From assembly GCA_049644345.1 (NCBI GenBank), contig JBARRS010000038.1:1-16007 (forward strand): a stretch of DNA of 16,007 nt, in the 5' to 3' direction. Positions 1 to 7,820 of the stretch are shown piece by piece. This stretch comes from JBARRS01 sp049644345. Lineage in GTDB: Bacteria > Actinomycetota > Thermoleophilia > Gaiellales > Gaiellaceae. Under the pieces are notes generated by a model. It had not been told where the DNA came from and made no database searches. It worked only from the letters and a program-made list of their open reading frames with translations. Positions within the stretch are counted from its first letter, which is position 1, and each line of letters begins with the position of its first letter. Position numbers and translations under genes: made by a program.

Positions 1-831
1 GAGCAGCTCCACGGGCGAGAGCTCTCGTTCAACAACCTCAACGACCTCAACGCGGCCCGGCTGCTCGTCCGGGAGTTCGAGCTGCCCGCCTGCGTGATCG
101 TCAAGCACGCGAACCCTTGCGGCGTCGCGATCGCCGGGTCGATCGAGCAGGCCTACCAACGGGCGCTGGCGGCCGACCCTGCGTCCGCATACGGTGGCGT
201 CGTCGTCCTCAACCGGCCCGTGAGCGCCGCGCTCGGCGAGCGGCTCGCGGAGCAGTTCGTCGAAATGCTGTTCGCGCCGGGTTACGACGAGGACGCTCTG
301 GGGCTGCTGACGCAGAAGCCGGCGGTGCGGATCCTGCTGGACAGCGAGCGGCGGCATGCGACGCCCGGCGAGCGCGACTATCGGCGCGTCCTCGGCGGGC
401 TGCTCGTCCAGGATCGCGACTGGGACATCGAGGACCGCGCGGGGATGGAGGTCGTCTGCGGCGAGCCGTCCGAGATGACCTGGGGCGACATGCTGTTCGC
501 CTGGCGTGTCTGCAAGCACGTGACGTCGAACGCCATCGTGCTCGCGAGCGACCTCCAGACGCTCGGGATCGGAGCCGGCCAGATGAGCCGCGTGGACTCC
601 GTCAGGATCGCCCTCGACAAGGCCCGCGAGCACGGGCACGACCTCCACGGCGCCACGCTCGCGTCCGATGCGTTCTTCCCCTTTCCCGACGGACCGGAGC
701 TCGCGACCGCGGCGGGCGTCGAGGCCTTCATCCAGCCCGGCGGCTCGAAGCGCGACGACGAGGTGATCGCCGCGGTGGAGGAGAGCGGCGCGACGATGGT
801 GTTCACGCACCGCCGCCATTTCCGCCATTAG
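1..831 (+). CDS. purH: Bifunctional AICAR transformylase/IMP cyclohydrolase PurH, 3' part
   Basis: The last 276 codons of PurH are present; the reading frame is open from base 1, so the N-terminal IMP cyclohydrolase domain lies upstream of the window. The visible part is the AICAR formyltransferase domain, which transfers a formyl group from 10-formyl-THF to AICAR in the last steps of cytosolic de novo IMP synthesis. Family hallmarks seen are LHGRELSFNN near the left edge, IVKHANPCGVA (the conserved Lys-His of the active site), RVCKHVTSNAIVLA, GAGQMSRVDSVRIA, SDAFFPFPDG, IQPGGSKRDDEV, and the usual ending RHFRH just before a TAG stop. An internal ATG at 94 is not the real start because homology continues upstream of it. 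The next gene starts 73 bases downstream with its own ribosome binding site, so there is no clear operon link. Identification is firm; only the length is limited by the window edge. Confidence 0.97.
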   Translation, partial: EQLHGRELSFNNLNDLNAARLLVREFELPACVIVKHANPCGVAIAGSIEQAYQRALAADPASAYGGVVVLNRPVSAALGERLAEQFVEMLFAPGYDEDALGLLTQKPAVRILLDSERRHATPGERDYRRVLGGLLVQDRDWDIEDRAGMEVVCGEPSEMTWGDMLFAWRVCKHVTSNAIVLASDLQTLGIGAGQMSRVDSVRIALDKAREHGHDLHGATLASDAFFPFPDGPELATAAGVEAFIQPGGSKRDDEVIAAVEESGATMVFTHRRHFRH

Positions 832-892
832 CCTGGACGAGGGTCGGTCGAAATGCGGACGCGCCGTTCGTCGTTCTTGAGCACCAACGATC

Positions 893-899
893 AAAGGAG
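893..899 (+). promoter_or_regulatory. Ribosome binding site of the MFS transporter gene
   Basis: AAAGGAG lies five bases before the ATG at 905. It is one of only two convincing Shine-Dalgarno sites in the window, and it supports this ATG as the start. Confidence 0.8.
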
Positions 900-904
900 C
901 CAGG

Positions 905-2341
905 ATGAGCCCAGCAGAGAACCGCCGCCGCTGGCTGACCCTCGCGGTCGTCGGCGCCGCTTTCTTCATGACCGTCCTCGACGTCGCGATCGTCAACGTC
1001 GCGATTCCGTCGATCGAGACGAAACTGAGCATCTCCCGCGAGACCGTGCAGTGGGTCCTGACGGCCTATGCGATCACGTTCGGCGGCTTTCTGCTCCTCG
1101 GCGGCAGGATGGCGGACCTGCTCGGCCGGCGTCGTATCTTCCTGGTCGGCCTGATCCTGTTCACGATCGCCTCGCTCGTCTGCGGGCTGGCGGGGAGTGC
1201 GAGCGTCCTGATCGCGGCACGAGCGGCGCAAGGCGTCGGCGCGGCCATCATCTCGCCGGCCGCGCTCTCGATCGTGACGACGACGTTCACGGAAGGCGCT
1301 GAGCGGAACAAGGCGCTCGGGATCTGGGGCGCTCTGGGCGGCTCGGGTGCCGCGGCGGGCGTCCTCTTCGGCGGGATCCTGACGAAGTACCTCGGCTGGG
1401 AATGGATCTTCTTCGTCAACGTGCCCGTCGGGGCGCTGGTGCTCGCGCTGACGCGGCCGTTCGTTCCGGAGAGCAGGGCCGACCTCGGCCACCGGCGCTT
1501 CGACGCAGCCGGCGGGGTGACAGTGACCGGCGGCCTCGCGCTGCTCGTGTACGCGATCGCGAAGGCGCCCGACGTCGGCTGGGGCTCGGCGCGGACGATC
1601 CTGTTGATCCTTGCCTCCGCGGCGCTGCTCGCAGTCTTTGTCGCGATCGAGATGCGCTCGCGCGCGCCGCTGATGCCTCTGCGGATCTTTCGAATCCGGA
1701 CGCTGACGGCCGCCAACGTCGTCGGTTTCCTGCTCGGCGCCGTCATCTTCGCCACCTTCTTCGTGCTGACGTTGTACGTGCAGCAAGTGCTCCACTGGTC
1801 GGCGCTCAGGACCGGGATCACGTTCCTCGCGACCGCCGGCGGCACCGTCGTCTGGGCCGGCATCGCCCAGGCACTCGTAACGCGTATCGGTCCGCGGCCG
1901 GTGCTGGTGACGGGGATGATCCTGCTGGCGCTGCCGCTCTGGCTGTACACGCGCGTGCCGGTCGACGGCCACTTCTGGCCCGACCTCGTCCCGGGCTACG
2001 TCATCTTCGCCGTCGGCCTCGCGTTCTCGTTCATCCCCATCACGATCGCCGCCCTGATGCAGGTGGCGCCCGAGGAAGCCGGGCTCGCGTCCGGGCTGAT
2101 CAACACGGTCCAGCAGGTCGGCGGCGCGATCGGGGTCGCGCTCGCCTCGACGATCTTCACCTCGCACGCGAAGCACCTCGTCACAACCGGACATGCCGGC
2201 CCCGCGGCCTTGACCGGCGGCTTCCAATGGGCATTCTGGACGCTGATCTTCATCGCGCTCGCAGGAGCGCTGGCGGCGGGCGTCCTCCTACGCGGCACGC
2301 GCCTTCCGGCGCACGCGGAGACTGAGCCCGCGCGCGCGTGA
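905..2341 (+). CDS. MFS drug efflux transporter, DHA2 (EmrB/QacA) family
   Basis: A 478-residue integral membrane protein of the major facilitator superfamily, probably a proton-driven multidrug exporter with about 14 membrane helices. TM1 holds the DHA2-type motif VLDVAIVNVAIPSI (about residues 24-37). The loop after TM2 has motif A, GGRMADLLGRRR (66-77). A glycine-rich motif C-like stretch (GGSGAAAGVLFGGI) precedes the family signature WEWIFFVNVPVG. The length matches the usual 450-520 residues of the family. The start is set by the AAAGGAG site five bases upstream. The stop is 30 bases before the CBS gene, which seems to carry its own promoter. No TetR- or MarR-type regulator is next to it in this window. 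The substrate cannot be read from the sequence; drug, dye or metabolite export are all possible. Confidence 0.92.
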   Translation: MSPAENRRRWLTLAVVGAAFFMTVLDVAIVNVAIPSIETKLSISRETVQWVLTAYAITFGGFLLLGGRMADLLGRRRIFLVGLILFTIASLVCGLAGSASVLIAARAAQGVGAAIISPAALSIVTTTFTEGAERNKALGIWGALGGSGAAAGVLFGGILTKYLGWEWIFFVNVPVGALVLALTRPFVPESRADLGHRRFDAAGGVTVTGGLALLVYAIAKAPDVGWGSARTILLILASAALLAVFVAIEMRSRAPLMPLRIFRIRTLTAANVVGFLLGAVIFATFFVLTLYVQQVLHWSALRTGITFLATAGGTVVWAGIAQALVTRIGPRPVLVTGMILLALPLWLYTRVPVDGHFWPDLVPGYVIFAVGLAFSFIPITIAALMQVAPEEAGLASGLINTVQQVGGAIGVALASTIFTSHAKHLVTTGHAGPAALTGGFQWAFWTLIFIALAGALAAGVLLRGTRLPAHAETEPARA

Positions 2342-2359
2342 CTGCGTAGAACCGTCGAT

Positions 2360-2365
2360 TACGCT
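2360..2365 (+). promoter_or_regulatory. Candidate -10 box (TACGCT) for leaderless transcription of the CBS gene
   Basis: TACGCT fits the actinobacterial -10 pattern TANNNT and ends six bases before the GTG start at 2372. No Shine-Dalgarno sequence is visible, so transcription may begin at or next to the start codon. This is inferred from spacing only. Confidence 0.45.
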
Positions 2366-2371
2366 TCGTGC

Positions 2372-3772
2372 GTGCCCCGGGAGTATCCGACTGTGCTCGA
2401 CCTCGTGGGCCAGACGCCTCTCGTCCGGCTCCAGCGGATCGTGCCGGAGGGCGCCGCGACGGTCGTCGCCAAGCTCGAGTACCTGAATCCGGGCGGCTCG
2501 GTCAAGGACCGGATCGCGATCAAGATGATCGAGGACGCCGAGCGCGAGGGGAAGCTCAAGCCCGGCGGGACGATCGTCGAGCCGACCTCCGGCAACACCG
2601 GCACGGGTCTCGCGATCGTGGCCGCGCTGAAGGGCTACCGCTGCATCTTCACGATGCCGGACAAGATGAGCCGCGAGAAGATCTCGCTCTTGAAGGCGTT
2701 CGGTGCCGAAGTGATCGTCTGCCCTTACGCGGTCGAGCCCGAGTCGCCGGAGTCCTACTACTCGGTCTCGGACCGCCTCGCCGAGGAGATCCCCGGTGCC
2801 TTCAAGCCGGATCAGTACACGAACCGGTACAACCCCGACGCCCACTACCAGACGACCGGCCCGGAGATCTGGGAGCAGACCGGCGGCGAGCTCGACGCGC
2901 TCGTGATCGCCGTCGGCACCGGCGGGACGATCACAGGCTCGGGGCGCCACCTGAAGGAGCAGAAGCCGGATCTGACGATCGTCGGCGCCGACCCGGAGGG
3001 CTCGATCTACACCTCAGGCGAACAAGAAATGCACCCTTACCTCGTCGAGGGGATCGGCGAGGACTTCTATCCCAAGACGTTCGACCCCACGATCGTCGAT
3101 CGCTGGGTGACCGTCTCCGACCGCGACTCCTTCATCACGGCCCGCCGGATGGCGCGCGAGGAGGGTCTGCTCGTCGGTGGCTCGGCCGGCACCGCCGTCC
3201 ACGCGGCGATCGTGATCGCGGAAGAGCTGGGCTCCGGCAAGACGGTCGTCACGGTCGTCCCGGACGGCGGCCGGTCCTACCTGTCGAAGTTCTACGACGA
3301 CAACTACCTGATCGAGCTCGGCTTCCTCGAGCGGCACGCTCCGGCTCCGAAGGTCGACGAGGTGCTGCGGTTCAAGCGACGGGAAGCCGGCGAGCTCCCC
3401 GACCTCGTCACGATCGAGTCGCACCAGAAGGTCGGGCAGGCGATCGACCTGATGCAGCGCTACTCGATCTCGCAGTTGCCGGTCGTCAGGCACGATCCGC
3501 CCGAGTCGCTCGCCGACATCGTCGGCTCCCTCCAGGAGCGCGGCCTGCTCGACCTCGTCTTCAAGAACCCCGACGCGCTCAACGAGGACGTGGCGCAAGC
3601 GATGCAGCCTCCGCTGGCCGCGGTCGAGGCGAGCGAGTCGGTGGACGAGGTGTTCACGACCTTCGCGGGCGGCACACCCGCCGTCGTCGTCTCCCGGAAC
3701 GGCCACCCGCTCGGCGTGCTGACGCGCGCCGACCTGCTCGAGTACCTCGCCCACGGGCGCAACGGCAGGTAG
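2372..3772 (+). CDS. cbs: Cystathionine beta-synthase (PLP enzyme with C-terminal CBS-domain pair)
   Basis: A 466-residue fold-type II PLP enzyme that condenses serine (or O-acetylserine) with homocysteine to give cystathionine. Seen in sequence: NPGGSVKDRIA with the PLP lysine at about residue 45, the substrate loop TSGNTG (72-77), the phosphate-binding loop GTGGTITG (about 182-189), and GGSAGTAV. The catalytic core ends near residue 330. It is followed by two CBS domains (about 340-460), including ISQLPVV, GTPAVVVSRNGHPLGVLTRADLL and a short tail. That layout and length match bacterial and eukaryotic-like CBS rather than CysK or CysM, which lack CBS domains. The GTG start gives the typical N-terminus VLDLVGQTPLVRL; a GTG four bases earlier is in another frame. 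The cystathionine gamma-synthase/lyase gene follows after 20 bases. The CBS domains may bind an adenosyl ligand such as SAM; that is inferred from the family. Confidence 0.93.
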   Translation: MPREYPTVLDLVGQTPLVRLQRIVPEGAATVVAKLEYLNPGGSVKDRIAIKMIEDAEREGKLKPGGTIVEPTSGNTGTGLAIVAALKGYRCIFTMPDKMSREKISLLKAFGAEVIVCPYAVEPESPESYYSVSDRLAEEIPGAFKPDQYTNRYNPDAHYQTTGPEIWEQTGGELDALVIAVGTGGTITGSGRHLKEQKPDLTIVGADPEGSIYTSGEQEMHPYLVEGIGEDFYPKTFDPTIVDRWVTVSDRDSFITARRMAREEGLLVGGSAGTAVHAAIVIAEELGSGKTVVTVVPDGGRSYLSKFYDDNYLIELGFLERHAPAPKVDEVLRFKRREAGELPDLVTIESHQKVGQAIDLMQRYSISQLPVVRHDPPESLADIVGSLQERGLLDLVFKNPDALNEDVAQAMQPPLAAVEASESVDEVFTTFAGGTPAVVVSRNGHPLGVLTRADLLEYLAHGRNGR

Positions 3773-3780
3773 CTGGCTCC

Positions 3781-3786
3781 TACAAT
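3781..3786 (+). promoter_or_regulatory. Candidate -10 box (TACAAT) for leaderless transcription of metB
   Basis: TACAAT ends six bases before the ATG at 3793, the same spacing as for the preceding CBS gene, and no clear Shine-Dalgarno site is present. It suggests metB can be transcribed on its own as well as by read-through from cbs. Confidence 0.5.
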
Positions 3787-3792
3787 CGAGAG

Positions 3793-4944
3793 ATGGACTT
3801 CGAGACGCGCGCGATCCACGAGGGGCAGGAGCCGGACCCCTCGACCGGCGCGATCACCGTCCCCATCTACCAGACCTCGACCTACGTCCAGGAGGCGGTC
3901 GGGGAGCACAAGGGCTACGACTACTCCCGCGTCGCGAACCCGACGCGGACGGCGCTCCAGCTCTGCCTGGCTTCTCTCGAGGGAGCCGAGCACGGCGTCG
4001 CATACTCATCCGGGATGGGCGCGGTGACGACCGTGATGCACCTCGTCAACCCGGGCGAGCGCATCGTCTCCGTCAACGACGTCTACGGCGGCGTCTACCG
4101 GCTCTTCTCGCAGGTCTACGCACCGAAGGGCTACGAGTTCGCGTACGTCTCCGCGCAGGAGATCAACACCGAGCTCGCGTCGCACCTCGACGAGCGGACA
4201 CGGCTCGTCTGGCTCGAGACGCCCACGAATCCGCTCCTGAACGTGATCGACATCCGTGCGGCGGCCGAGGCCGCTCACGCCGTCGGCGCGATCGTGGTCG
4301 TCGACAACACGTTCGCCTCCCCCTACCTTCAGCAGCCGCTCGAGCTCGGCGCGGACATCGTGCTCCACTCGGCGACGAAGTACCTCGGCGGCCACTCGGA
4401 CCTCGTCGGCGGCTTCGCGGCGACTAACGACCCCACCATCGCGGAGCGGCTCTACTTCCTGCAGAAGTCGCTCGGGGCGGTGCCGGGCCCATTCGACTGC
4501 TGGCTCGTCCTGCGCGGGCTGAAGACCCTCGCCGTGCGGATGCGGCAGCACTGCGACAACGCCGAAGCGCTCGCCGCCTTCCTCGACCGCCACGCGAGGG
4601 TCGAGAAGGTGCTGTACCCCGGTCTACCGACACATCCCGGCCACGAGATCGCGGCGCGGCAAATGCGCTACTTCGGCGGGATGATCTCCTTCCTTGCCGA
4701 GTCCGAGGAGGAGGCGGTCGCCCTTGTCGGCCGGACGAAGATCTTCCGGCTTGCCGAGAGCCTCGGCGGCGTAGAGAGCCTGATCGAGCACCCAGCCCGG
4801 ATGACGCACGCCTCGACCGCGGACGCGCCCTTCGCTGCCCCGCGCAATCTCGTCCGCCTCTCGGTCGGAATCGAGTCGGTCGACGACCTGCTCGAGGATC
4901 TCGAAACCGCGCTCGTCCGCTCGGCCGCCGCGGCGGGCGCTTAG
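3793..4944 (+). CDS. metB: Cystathionine gamma-synthase or gamma-lyase (Cys/Met metabolism PLP enzyme)
   Basis: A 383-residue fold-type I PLP enzyme of the Cys/Met metabolism family. Seen: an N-terminus typical of the family (FETRAIHEGQ, then YQTSTYVQ), YSRVANPTRTALQ (about 44-56) which contacts PLP phosphate across the dimer, YSSGMGA, LETPTNPLL (about 141), VVDNTFASPYLQ, and the Schiff-base lysine in LHSATKYLGGHSD (Lys196). The end SLGGVESLIEHPARMTH is also standard. An upstream in-frame GTG at 2368 would give an 858-residue fusion; I reject it because that extension is the CBS gene read out of frame. The next gene starts 11 bases downstream. Beside a cystathionine beta-synthase, a gamma-lyase role (cystathionine to cysteine) is attractive, but the sequence does not separate lyase from synthase; many actinobacterial enzymes do both. 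Confidence 0.9.
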   Translation: MDFETRAIHEGQEPDPSTGAITVPIYQTSTYVQEAVGEHKGYDYSRVANPTRTALQLCLASLEGAEHGVAYSSGMGAVTTVMHLVNPGERIVSVNDVYGGVYRLFSQVYAPKGYEFAYVSAQEINTELASHLDERTRLVWLETPTNPLLNVIDIRAAAEAAHAVGAIVVVDNTFASPYLQQPLELGADIVLHSATKYLGGHSDLVGGFAATNDPTIAERLYFLQKSLGAVPGPFDCWLVLRGLKTLAVRMRQHCDNAEALAAFLDRHARVEKVLYPGLPTHPGHEIAARQMRYFGGMISFLAESEEEAVALVGRTKIFRLAESLGGVESLIEHPARMTHASTADAPFAAPRNLVRLSVGIESVDDLLEDLETALVRSAAAAGA

Positions 4945-4955
4945 CCATCATCGGC

Positions 4956-5804
4956 GTGCCGCTGCTCGAACCTCTCGACCTCGAGTTCCTAGGCCCGAGG
5001 GTCATCGGTTGTTATCTCCTCGAGACCGAGGACGGGCTCGCCCTTTTCGACTGTGGCCCTGCGACGACTGTCGACGCGCTGAAGCGCCGGCTCGGCGAGC
5101 GAGGGCTCGAGCTCGGCGACGTCCGGCATCTGCTGCTCTCGCACATCCACCTCGACCACGCCGGGGCGGCGGGGTCACTCACGCGCGAGCATCCAGGGCT
5201 TCGCGTTCACGTCTCGGAGATCGGCGCGCCGCATCTCGTCGATCCGAGCAGGCTCGAGCGCAGCGCACGGCGGCTGTACGGCGAGGACTTCGATCGGCTC
5301 TGGGGCAAGCTCACCCCTGTTCCGCGAGAGAACGTCGAGGCGGTCGGAGAGCGCGTGCTCGGGCTCGAGTGCTTCCCTTCGCCCGGCCATGCCTCACATC
5401 ACGTCTGCTACCTGGCCGGCGACGGGACGCTCTACGCGGGCGACGCGACCGGCGTCCGGATCCAGCCAAGCCGCTTCGTGCTGCCGCCGACGCCCCCGCC
5501 GGAGTTCGATCTCGAGGCCTGGCTCGAGACGCTCGACGAGATCGAGAGGCGCTCACCGGCGCGGCTGGCGCTGATCCACTTCGGCGTCGCCGAGGACCCC
5601 GAGCGCCACATCGGCGACCTTCGCAACCGGCTGATCGCCTGGGCACGCAAGGTCGGCGACGGCCTCTCGGAGGAGGAGTTCATCCGCGCCGGGCTCGAGG
5701 AGCTGGGCGACGACGCAACCGCCTACGATCACGCGATCCCGCTCCGGCAGACGTACGCCGGCATTGCCCGCTACTGGCAGAAGCGGCGAGAGCGCGCGGC
5801 GTAG
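4956..5804 (+). CDS. Metallo-beta-lactamase-fold hydrolase
   Basis: A 282-residue soluble protein of the metallo-beta-lactamase superfamily. The metal-binding set is complete: SHIHLDHAG (His63, His65, Asp67, His68), SPGHASHHV (His145), YAGDATGV (Asp163) and LIHFGV (His208). It therefore should bind two metal ions and hydrolyse a thioester, ester, phosphodiester or similar bond. After residue 210 a helical C-terminal part (EEEFIRAGLEEL, ending YWQKRRERAA) is typical of a subgroup annotated only as MBL-fold hydrolase. GTG is chosen as start because it is the first in-frame start after metB and gives the usual lead-in LEPLDLEFLGPRVIGCYLLE. It sits 11 bases after metB, so it is probably cotranscribed with the transsulfuration genes. 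A glyoxalase II-like or sulfur-related thioester substrate is possible but unproven. It converges with the propeller gene, four bases apart. Confidence 0.88.
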   Translation: MPLLEPLDLEFLGPRVIGCYLLETEDGLALFDCGPATTVDALKRRLGERGLELGDVRHLLLSHIHLDHAGAAGSLTREHPGLRVHVSEIGAPHLVDPSRLERSARRLYGEDFDRLWGKLTPVPRENVEAVGERVLGLECFPSPGHASHHVCYLAGDGTLYAGDATGVRIQPSRFVLPPTPPPEFDLEAWLETLDEIERRSPARLALIHFGVAEDPERHIGDLRNRLIAWARKVGDGLSEEEFIRAGLEELGDDATAYDHAIPLRQTYAGIARYWQKRRERAA

Positions 5805-5808
5805 GTCG

Positions 5809-6771
5809 CTACGGGCAAGGGGTGAGCCCGCGGACGCCGGAGCCGTCGACGTTCATCACGAAGATCCGCGAGGGCGCGCAGGAGCGCCGTCCCGAGTAGG
5901 CGATCCTCCTTCCGTCGGGGGCCCACACGGCGTCGCTTCCGCTCGCCAGCCGAGTAACGAGGCCGGTGTCGGCCTCGGCGACGTCGATCCGGCAGAACCC
6001 GAAGCCCGAGCACAGGACGAAGAGCAGCTGCTTGCCGTCGGGCGACCAGCGGGGCGGATCGCTATAGGCCGGCAGCGAGCGCGTGAGGTTCCGCTCGCCC
6101 AGCCCGTCCGTGCCCGCAACGGCGAGTGCAACTCCGTCGCGGGTCCTCCGCCAGAAGGCGATGCGCGTGCCGTCGGGCGACCAGGCAGCCGCGGCCCCCT
6201 GGACGCCGAGCGAATGCAAACCGTTTCCGTCCGAGCCGACGACGAACAACGACGGGTCGGCCCCAGCGGTCCGCGAGCGCGAGAAGACGAGCCGCTGCCC
6301 GTCCGGCGACCACGCCGGCGACCCGTCGTACCGGCCGGCGGTCACCTTGCGGGCTCCACGGCCGTCGGCTTTCGCGACCCGGATCGGGCCCCCGCTGCTC
6401 GAGTCGAAGGCCAGGCGGGAGCCGTCCGGCGACCATGCCAGGCCGGCGCCCGCACCCAACCGGCGCCTGCTGCCGCCGTCCCGTCGGATCACGAAGACGC
6501 CGTCGCTGGCGGCGTACGCGATCCGGTCGCCGGTCGGAGACCACGCAACCTGCATGAGGATCTTCGTCCGGACGACCCGCTGCAACCGAAGGTCGCTCGC
6601 CCGCACGAGGACGACCGCGCCCGTCGACCCCCAGGCCTGTACGAACGCGATCTCGCTCCCGTCAGGCGACCATGAAGGAGACGCATACGCGGGCTGCACC
6701 GGTCGCGAGCCACCGGAGCCGGCCGTCAGGAAGACGGCGGTCGCGGCTACGGCGGCCGCGACCAGTCTCAT
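5809..6771 (-). CDS. Secreted TolB-like WD40/PD40 beta-propeller protein
   Basis: A 320-residue protein with a hydrophobic N-terminal signal segment (MRLVAAAVAATAVFLTAG) and seven propeller repeats. Each repeat centres on a WSPDG-type motif followed by a hydrophobic strand: SWSPDGSEIAFV, AWSPTGDRIAYA, AWSPDGSRLAFD, AWSPDGQRLVFS, AWSPDGTRIAFW, RWSPDGKQLLFV and VWAPDGRRIAYS. Seven repeats would make one closed seven-bladed propeller of the TolB/PD40 kind, exported to the cell surface or outside. It has no catalytic domain; in the family such propellers bind proteins or ligands. The ATG at 6771 overlaps the TGA of the upstream glycosyltransferase (ATGA), which fixes the start and implies translational coupling. 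A longer open frame reaching 7521 is an antisense-like shadow of the glycosyltransferase and is not used. Its partner in the carbohydrate operon is unknown. Confidence 0.85.
   Translation of the reverse strand: MRLVAAAVAATAVFLTAGSGGSRPVQPAYASPSWSPDGSEIAFVQAWGSTGAVVLVRASDLRLQRVVRTKILMQVAWSPTGDRIAYAASDGVFVIRRDGGSRRRLGAGAGLAWSPDGSRLAFDSSSGGPIRVAKADGRGARKVTAGRYDGSPAWSPDGQRLVFSRSRTAGADPSLFVVGSDGNGLHSLGVQGAAAAWSPDGTRIAFWRRTRDGVALAVAGTDGLGERNLTRSLPAYSDPPRWSPDGKQLLFVLCSGFGFCRIDVAEADTGLVTRLASGSDAVWAPDGRRIAYSGRRSCAPSRIFVMNVDGSGVRGLTPCP
5912..6672 (-). repeat. Seven in-frame repeats encoding propeller blades
   Basis: A short motif, on the + strand close to CCGTCGGGCGACCA, recurs at about 5912, 6035, 6170, 6299, 6422, 6530 and 6659. 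The spacings of 123, 135, 129, 123, 108 and 129 are all multiples of three, matching blades of 36-45 residues. On the minus strand it encodes the WSPDG turn. The repeat belongs to the protein and is not a separate DNA element. Confidence 0.8.
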
Positions 6772-7820
6772 ACCGCCGCGCCTGTCCGCTCGCGCGCCTC
6801 GCGGTAGGCGGCGACGTATGCCTCCACCATCGTCGAAGGCGAGAAGCGTTCCTCGACGTCGCTGCGGAGCCGCTCGGGCTGGAGCTCGTCCGCGCGGGCG
6901 AGCGCCGCCGGCATCTCGCGGTAGTCGTCCACGATGATCCCGTTGACGCCGTCCTCGATCACCTCTGGAACGGCGCCCCGGCGCGTCGCGATCACCGGCG
7001 TCCCGCATGCCATCGCCTCGATCATGACAAGACCGAAGGGCTCTTCCCAGTCGATGGGAAAGAGCGTCGCCCGAGCGTGCTGGAGGAGCTCGACCTTGTG
7101 GCCGTGATCGACCTCGCCGAGGTACTCGATCTCGGGGCTCAGGTGTGGCTCGACCTGCTGCCGGAAGTACTCCTTCTCGAGCGGCTCGCGCATCTTGCCG
7201 GCGAGCTTCAGCGGTACGCCCAGCTCGTGCGCGATCGCCACCGCCCGGTGGGCGCCCTTGTCCGGGCTCATCCGGCCGAGAAAGAGCAGGTATTCCCCTC
7301 GCTCGGGGCTGAACGGGTAGCGAGTGAGGTCGAGCGCGTTCGGGCAGTTGGCGATCCAGTTCAAGTCCGGCTTCGGCCGCCGCTGGTTGAGCGAGATCGA
7401 GATCAGCCCGACCTGCGGGGAGACGCGGCCGATCTGCTCGTAGATCTCGCCACCCTCCCCGTCCATCGGCCCGTGAACCGTGTGCAGCACCGGCGTCTCG
7501 ATGATCCCTGCAAGCGCGCACGCCGCCAGGCCGGAGTGGTCGTTGATCACGTCGAACTCGTCGGCCCGCTCATAGCAGCCGAGCGCATGGTGCATCTCCG
7601 GCAGGGTGGTGCCGATCAGCTCGCTTTGCGCCGTCGGGTACACCGATGCAAGCGTCGCCTTGGTGCGCGAGTCGCCCGAGGCGAAGAGGGTCACCTCGTG
7701 GCCCGCGTCGGCGAGCCCGTCGGCGAGCAGCCAGACCACCCACTCGATCCCGCCGTAGCCGGTCGGCGGCACCGGGAACCAGACCGGCGCGATCACCGCG
7801 ATGCGCAGACGATCGCTCAC
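6768..7820 (-). CDS. Glycosyltransferase family 4 (GT-B fold)
   Basis: A 350-residue retaining glycosyltransferase with two Rossmann-like domains. The N-terminal acceptor domain begins RIAVIAPVWFPVPPTGYGGIE, with a glycine-rich loop typical of GT4. The C-terminal donor domain contains LLFLGRMSPDKG (about residues 177-188) and the EX7E motif region EEPFGLVMIEAMACGTPVIA (about 257-277), which binds the nucleotide sugar; this is followed by GAVPEVIEDGVNG. It should move a sugar from an NDP-sugar to an unknown acceptor in the cytosol. The GTG start at 7820 overlaps the TGA of the upstream glycosidase by four bases, and the stop overlaps the start of the propeller gene, so translation is coupled. 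GT4 genes next to amylo-alpha-1,6-glucosidase-like genes are a pattern I know from other bacteria, but I cannot name the product. The donor and acceptor cannot be told from sequence. Confidence 0.9.
   Translation of the reverse strand: MSDRLRIAVIAPVWFPVPPTGYGGIEWVVWLLADGLADAGHEVTLFASGDSRTKATLASVYPTAQSELIGTTLPEMHHALGCYERADEFDVINDHSGLAACALAGIIETPVLHTVHGPMDGEGGEIYEQIGRVSPQVGLISISLNQRRPKPDLNWIANCPNALDLTRYPFSPERGEYLLFLGRMSPDKGAHRAVAIAHELGVPLKLAGKMREPLEKEYFRQQVEPHLSPEIEYLGEVDHGHKVELLQHARATLFPIDWEEPFGLVMIEAMACGTPVIATRRGAVPEVIEDGVNGIIVDDYREMPAALARADELQPERLRSDVEERFSPSTMVEAYVAAYREARERTGAAV

Noticed and set aside
832..904. Terminator or promoter between purH and the MFS gene
   Set aside because: No stable hairpin with a T run and no convincing -35/-10 pair could be found by eye in these 73 bases.
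803..2227. 474-residue antisense frame opposite the MFS gene
   Set aside because: Composition (Arg, Asp, Gly, Glu) is that of an antisense frame in high-GC DNA, with no motif; the opposite strand is a clear transporter.
2368..4944. 858-residue open frame spanning cbs and metB
   Set aside because: Its first 475 residues are an Arg-rich out-of-frame reading of cbs. Only the part from the ATG at 3793 matches a protein family.
5912..6672. Regularly spaced DNA repeats as a CRISPR array or tandem repeat element
   Set aside because: Spacings are multiples of three and the repeats encode the WSPDG turns of propeller blades, so they reflect protein structure.
5809..7521. 570-residue open frame containing the propeller
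   Set aside because: The part upstream of 6771 is the GT4 gene read in another frame. The ATG at 6771, overlapping the GT4 stop, gives a signal peptide and the right domain length.
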